Assembly: GCA_021817625.1 (NCBI GenBank)
Contig: JAKASY010000054.1
Span: 1 to 8,731 of the forward strand
Direction: 5' to 3'
Length of the DNA stretch: 8,731 nt
Origin: Bacillota bacterium
GTDB lineage: Bacteria > Bacillota_E > JAJZYS01 > JAILZS01
Made by a program: the position numbers and the translations under genes. Below the pieces are notes generated by a model. That model ran no database searches, was not told where the DNA came from, and saw only the letters and a list, made by a program, of their open reading frames with translations. This document shows, piece after piece, positions 5,408-8,731 of the stretch (positions are counted from its first letter, which is position 1; each line of letters begins with the position of its first letter).

Positions 5408-5416
5408 GCTCGTGCC

Positions 5417-6517
5417 ATGCCGCGCGCCCGCCCTGCCTTGCCTCCTGCTCCGCCGCCGCCGGGCTGGCGGCCCTCCGCCGCCGCCCGCCTGCGCGCCCTG
5501 CGCGTGCTGGCCGACGGCCGCCTCTCCGACCCCGACGGCCTCGACCAGCGTGCCCTCGAGGGCGGCGTGGCCTCGCTGTGCGGACTCGCGCCCGAGCGGG
5601 TGCGGGCCTGCGCGTCCGGTAGCGCGGCCCTGTTCGCCGCGCTCCTCGCCGCCGGCGCCCGCCCGGGACGGGAGGTGCTCCTCCCTGCCCTCGCCCCGGC
5701 CTACGTGGCCGGCACCGTGCGCCTCACGGGCGCACGGCCGGTGGCCGTCGAGGTCGAGCCCGACGGCCTGTCGCCCGCGCCGGGCGCGGTCGGCGCGCGC
5801 GCCGGACGGCGGGTGGCCGCCGTCGTGTGGGTCGCACCGCTCGGGGCCGCGCCCTCGCCGGCGGCGCTCGTACGCGCTCTGGGGGAGCGGTCACCGGCCG
5901 TCGTCGAGGACGCCGCCCAGCTCCTTGGCGAGCGCGACGACGACGGCGCCCCGGTGGGCGCCCGCGCCTTCGCCGGCGTGTTCAGCCTGGCCTTCGGCAA
6001 GGCGCTCGGCGTTGGCGAGGGCGGCCTCCTGGCCCTGGCCGGGACGGGCGCCGCGAGCGCGTTCGCGGCCCTGGAGCGCGGCGCCGGGCGGGGCACGGGC
6101 GCCCTGCCGCGCCTCGCCGCTCTCGGCCGCCTGCCGCCCCTGACCGCGGCGCTCGCGGACGCCTCGCTCGCGGAGCTGGACGAGCGCCGGGCGCGTCGGC
6201 GCGCCCTGGGCGAGCGCCTCGCCGCGGTGGCGTCGACCGCCGGCGTCGCCTCCCTCGCCGCCGGCGGCCTTCCCCTGTGGGCGGGCCGCTTCCCGAGCGC
6301 GGCCGCGGCCCGCCGCGCGGAGAGGCGCGCCCTCGGCCTGCGCCTCGAGCTCGTGCCGCCGCCCGCGTGGACGCCGACCGGCCGCGGCCTCGCCGTCGCC
6401 CGGGACAGCGGCGCGCGCGTGCGCATCCTGCCCTGGTGGGACGGCGCAGCCGCGCGCCCGGCCGAGGCCGAGAGCCTGGTGCGCGCCTTCGCCTGCGCCC
6501 TGGGAGCGCCGGCATGA
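5417..6517 (+). CDS. DegT/DnrJ/EryC1/StrS-type PLP aminotransferase homologue
   Basis: A 366-residue protein of the PLP fold type I family that usually transaminates keto-sugars for cell-surface glycans or secondary metabolites. Visible landmarks are ASGSAALFAALLAAG (66-80) for cofactor phosphate binding; VLLPALAPAYVAGTVRLTGA then PVAVEVEPDGL (family pattern PvfvDvdpdt); VVEDAAQLLGE with Asp165 contacting the pyridine nitrogen; and FSLAFGKALGVGEGG, where Lys195 aligns with the Schiff-base lysine of the family's SFyptKnlgxGEGG. The active site therefore looks intact. The C-terminal half is shorter and more alanine/arginine-rich than in standard sugar aminotransferases, and its motifs are weak, so the substrate may differ. 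No sugar-nucleotide genes are nearby. Its stop overlaps the start of a FolC-like ligase by 4 bp, implying a joint pathway. Confidence 0.82.
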   Translation: MPRARPALPPAPPPPGWRPSAAARLRALRVLADGRLSDPDGLDQRALEGGVASLCGLAPERVRACASGSAALFAALLAAGARPGREVLLPALAPAYVAGTVRLTGARPVAVEVEPDGLSPAPGAVGARAGRRVAAVVWVAPLGAAPSPAALVRALGERSPAVVEDAAQLLGERDDDGAPVGARAFAGVFSLAFGKALGVGEGGLLALAGTGAASAFAALERGAGRGTGALPRLAALGRLPPLTAALADASLAELDERRARRRALGERLAAVASTAGVASLAAGGLPLWAGRFPSAAAARRAERRALGLRLELVPPPAWTPTGRGLAVARDSGARVRILPWWDGAAARPAEAESLVRAFACALGAPA

Positions 6518-7905
6518 CGCCACTCGACGCGGCGGCCGACGCCGTCTACCAGGAGCGCCTGGACTGGCTGTACGCCTCCCTGAACGAGCGCTCCGGCCGG
6601 ACGTCCGCGCTGGGCGACCTGGCCCACCGCCATCCCACCTGGACGCGCGCCCTCTTGGACAGCCTGGGCGCGCCCGACCGCGACCTGCCCGCCCTGCTCG
6701 TCGTGGGAAGCAAAGGCAAGGGCAGCACCGCGACGATGGCCGCCGCGGCCCTGGGCGCGCTCGGCGCCCCGGTCGGCCTGAGCACCAGCCCGCACCTCGT
6801 GGACGTGCGCGAGCGCATCCGCCTCGACCTGCGCGCGATCGACCCGCTCGACCTGAGCGCCGCCCTCGGCGCCCTGAGGCCGGCCGCCGACGCCCTGCGG
6901 GCGTGCATGCCCATGCCCGCCTACCAGAGCCCGGTCGGCCTCCTGGCGGTCGTCGCCGCCATGCACTTCGCGCGCCGCGGCGCCCGCCTCGCCGTCTACG
7001 AGGCGGGCCGGGGAGGGCTTGTCGACGACGTGGCCGAGGTCTGCCACGCGGTGGTCGCGGTCACGCCGATCCTGCTCGAGCACCGCCGCGAGCTCGGGCC
7101 GGAGCTTCGCGACATCGCCCGGCACAAGGCGGGCGCGGTGCGCCCGGGCACGCACACGGTCGTGACCGCCCGGCTGGCGCCGGTCGCGGCCGCCGCCGTC
7201 GAGCGCAGGGCGCGCGCGGTTGGGGCGCGCCGCCTCGCGCTCGGGCGCGACGTGCGCGTCGAGAGCCGCGGCGAGACGTCGGACGGACGCGCGCAGGTGA
7301 CGATCGCAACGCCGTTCGGCGCGCGCTATCGCCTCACCGCGCCGCTCGCCGGCCGCCATCAGGCCGACAACGCGGCCGTCGCGCTCGCCGCGGCGGAGGC
7401 CCTCGCCGGTCGCCGCCTGCCGGCCGAGGCCGTCGCGCGCGCGCTCTCCCGGGTGCGCTGGCCGGGCCGCCTGCAGGTCGTGCGCACGGCGGGCGGCGGA
7501 CACGTGCTCGTGGACGGCGCGATCGAGCCGGACGCCCTTGGCCGGGCGCTCGAGCACGCGGCGGGCCATCTGCCCGCGCCGTACGCGGTGGTCGTCGGCG
7601 CCGGCACGGACAAGGCGCCAGAGCGCCTGTGGCGGCATGCGGCGGACACGGGATGGCCGACGGTCGTGACGCGGGCCCGCGCGCCGCACCTGCGCTTCCC
7701 GGCGGACGACATCGGCCGCGCCTTCGCCGCCGAAGAGCCTTCGCGGCGCGCCTACGAGCCGGACCTAGCCGGTGCGCTCGAGCGCGCGCGCCACGTCGTG
7801 GGCCCGGCCGGAACGGTCGTCGTGGCGGGCACCCTGAGCCTCGTGGGGGAGGCGCTCGCCCTCCTCGGCGAGGACGTCTGCGACCTCGCCGGCCCGGAGG
7901 CCTGA
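6514..7905 (+). CDS. FolC-like Mur-family ATP-dependent ligase (folylpolyglutamate/dihydrofolate synthase-like), divergent
   Basis: A 463-residue enzyme of the Mur ligase superfamily, which joins an amino acid (glutamate in FolC) to a carboxylate using ATP. The P-loop is VVGSKGKGST (63-72; FolC consensus GTNGKGST). STSPHLVDVRERIR follows the FolC pattern YTSPHLxxxxERI. LLEHRRELG with His190 and IARHKAG with Lys205 match the metal-binding and carbamylated-lysine region. GRHQADNAAVAL (280-291), WPGRLQVV (317-323) and the end motif VVAGTLSLVGE are also typical. Departures are EAGRGGLVDD where FolC has EVGLGGRLDATN, and DGAIEP (334-339) where FolC has DGAHNP. ATG 6514 overlaps the aminotransferase stop (ATGA) and has GGGAG 7 bases upstream. 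It may be the organism's folC, but the changed motifs and the partner gene allow a different substrate. Confidence 0.83.
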   Translation: MTPLDAAADAVYQERLDWLYASLNERSGRTSALGDLAHRHPTWTRALLDSLGAPDRDLPALLVVGSKGKGSTATMAAAALGALGAPVGLSTSPHLVDVRERIRLDLRAIDPLDLSAALGALRPAADALRACMPMPAYQSPVGLLAVVAAMHFARRGARLAVYEAGRGGLVDDVAEVCHAVVAVTPILLEHRRELGPELRDIARHKAGAVRPGTHTVVTARLAPVAAAAVERRARAVGARRLALGRDVRVESRGETSDGRAQVTIATPFGARYRLTAPLAGRHQADNAAVALAAAEALAGRRLPAEAVARALSRVRWPGRLQVVRTAGGGHVLVDGAIEPDALGRALEHAAGHLPAPYAVVVGAGTDKAPERLWRHAADTGWPTVVTRARAPHLRFPADDIGRAFAAEEPSRRAYEPDLAGALERARHVVGPAGTVVVAGTLSLVGEALALLGEDVCDLAGPEA

Positions 7906-7915
7906 GCTCAGGCCT
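7898..7915. repeat. 18-bp perfect palindrome at two convergent stop codons
   Basis: AGGCCTGAGCTCAGGCCT is its own reverse complement. It contains the TGA of the plus-strand ligase (7903-7905) and the TGA of the minus-strand lipoprotein (7910-7908), which are only 2 bp apart. As RNA it folds into a 7-bp stem with an AGCT loop on either strand. No T-run follows, so termination on either side would be inefficient without another factor. Confidence 0.7.
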
Positions 7916-8642
7916 TGCGCGTCGCGAACGTGGCGCGCACCGCCACCACGAGCTGGCCCGCGCCGGGCGAGGGCACGATGTCACCGGTGGCGCTGGTGCA
8001 GCCGCTGACCGGCGCGCAGGGCGCCGGCGCGAGGAGGTCGCTCTGGCTGGAGATGAGCGCGCCCAGGCGCCGTCCCTGCGCGGCGGCCAGCTGGCTCGCG
8101 CGCGCCTGCGCCTGGGCGAGGGCGCGCGCGTCGGCGGCGCGCTCCGCCGCCGGCGTCGGCGTCGGCACGCCGACGGGCGCCAGGTAGTAGCCGTCGTAGC
8201 CCGCCAGGGTGGACGTGTCGAGGCGTTTCAGGACGCGCAGGGCGCGCGCCGCAGAGGGCACGACGGCCACCACGGTCTGGGCCGCCTCGACCGCGCCCGG
8301 CCCGATCTGGGCCGTGAGGCTGGGCGCGCCGGCCACACCGACGCCGCTGGCGGGCGCGCCCGCGGCGCGCAGCGCGCGCTCCACCGCGGTCACGGCCTCG
8401 GCCAGCGTCGTCCAGGTCGCGCTAGCGCCGCCGCCCGAGATGAGGAGGTTGATGTGGATGGCCGCGGCGCCGGCCGGCGCCCGGGCGTCCGCGAGCGCGT
8501 AGCCGACGGCGGTCACGGTCGGCGCGGGCGGGGCCGTCGGCGTTTTCGCCGGCGCGCCGCCGAGATACACGGCGCCGCAGCCGGACAGCAGGGTGAGGAC
8601 AGCGAGAGTGGCCGCTGCGGCCACGATCGTGCGCGGCTGCAT
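7908..8642 (-). CDS. SIMPL-domain (DUF541) lipoprotein
   Basis: A 244-residue exported protein. The N-terminus is a lipoprotein signal peptide with lipobox LLSGC (Cys22), followed by a Pro/Thr/Ala linker (30-42), so it should be anchored outside the membrane. The rest follows the SIMPL/DUF541 pattern: the first strand (AIHINLLISGGG, 61-72) has a helix after it (LAEAVTAVERALRAAGAPASGV), and a long helix (ADARALAQAQARASQLAAAQGRRLGAL, 170-196) leads to a final strand (VVAVRATFA). SIMPL proteins have no agreed biochemical role. An insertion near the end holds two cysteines, Cys209 and Cys215, which could form a disulfide. ATG 8642 is preceded by GGGAGGTGG, so the start is sound. It lies 22 bp behind another minus-strand gene, probably its operon partner. 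Confidence 0.85.
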   Translation of the reverse strand: MQPRTIVAAAATLAVLTLLSGCGAVYLGGAPAKTPTAPPAPTVTAVGYALADARAPAGAAAIHINLLISGGGASATWTTLAEAVTAVERALRAAGAPASGVGVAGAPSLTAQIGPGAVEAAQTVVAVVPSAARALRVLKRLDTSTLAGYDGYYLAPVGVPTPTPAAERAADARALAQAQARASQLAAAQGRRLGALISSQSDLLAPAPCAPVSGCTSATGDIVPSPGAGQLVVAVRATFATRKA

Positions 8643-8664
8643 CGGCCACCTCCCGAAAGCTGTG

Positions 8665-8731
8665 TCAGGCGGACAGGTAGGTTTTCAGATCCTTCAGGAT
8701 GCGCGCCTTCGGCTGCGCGCCCACCCACAGA
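8665..8731 (-). CDS. C-terminal end of an unidentified gene, cut by the window edge
   Basis: The last 21 codons of a minus-strand frame end at TGA (8667-8665), reading LWVGAQPKARILKDLKTYLSA. The basic amphipathic helix and clean spacing to the following lipoprotein gene (22 bp, with its ribosome site inside the gap) make this a credible real C-terminus. There is too little sequence to name a family. The lipoprotein is probably co-transcribed with it. Confidence 0.5.
   Translation of the reverse strand, partial: LWVGAQPKARILKDLKTYLSA

Noticed and set aside
4922..5416. N-terminal extension of the aminotransferase frame upstream of ATG 5417
   Set aside because: It lies entirely over the membrane-protein gene and is arginine-rich and unlike the family. 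ATG 5417 begins where homologous sequence becomes plausible.
5701..7689. 662-codon minus-strand open frame opposite the aminotransferase and ligase genes
   Set aside because: Its translation is Arg/Ala/Gly-rich with no motif, while the opposite strand carries two recognisable enzymes. Long antisense frames are expected at this GC content.
1..8731. CRISPR array or tandem repeats
   Set aside because: No regularly spaced direct repeats were seen. The GCC/GCG runs are codon bias in Ala/Arg-rich genes.

Overview
The window comes from a very GC-rich bacterium (most genes look well above 70% G+C, with G or C at nearly every third codon position). Strong GGGAGG-type ribosome binding sites, frequent GTG starts and a lipobox lipoprotein fit a high-GC Gram-positive-like lineage (Actinomycetota, or a high-GC Bacillota such as the Thermaerobacter/Symbiobacterium/Limnochorda groups). 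The sequence alone does not decide the phylum.

Left edge (1-1143): a c-di-GMP phosphodiesterase-like EAL gene on the minus strand. It is broken by a frameshift near 838-850 and loses its downstream GAF domain at about 240. There it meets a short, compositionally different, hairpin-rich stretch with an 11-bp perfect inverted repeat (199-239). A partial plus-strand reading frame (3-200) runs off the window. This may be the edge of a mobile element or structured RNA, but I cannot name it. A 459-bp gap without a convincing gene (1144-1602) follows.

Middle (1603-4762): five minus-strand genes, probably one operon transcribed from the divergent promoter region at 4763-4877. In order of transcription they are a hotdog acyl-CoA thioesterase, a CDF-family cation efflux transporter with an unresolved N-terminus, a small acidic helical protein of unknown function, a membrane-anchored TlpA/ResA-type thioredoxin, and a CcdA-type thiol-electron transporter. 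The last two overlap by 4 bp. Together they form an extracytoplasmic disulfide-reducing module: CcdA carries electrons across the membrane to TlpA. Its client is not evident.

Right (4878-7905): three plus-strand genes. They are a four-helix membrane protein resembling DUF4149/TMEM205, a DegT/DnrJ-type PLP aminotransferase homologue with its lysine intact, and a FolC-like Mur-family ATP ligase that overlaps the aminotransferase by 4 bp. The ligase keeps the P-loop and the conserved lysine but departs from folate-enzyme consensus at several substrate-side motifs. The aminotransferase-ligase pair is therefore the best candidate for something not yet described.

Far right (7908-8731): a SIMPL-domain lipoprotein on the minus strand, convergent with the ligase and separated from it by 2 bp inside an 18-bp perfect palindrome. 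Upstream of it is the C-terminal tail of another minus-strand gene cut by the window end.

A short motif, TT(A/G)CGCCAA, occurs in three intergenic regions. In two of them it is preceded by GCATGCC, which makes it a candidate shared regulatory element.
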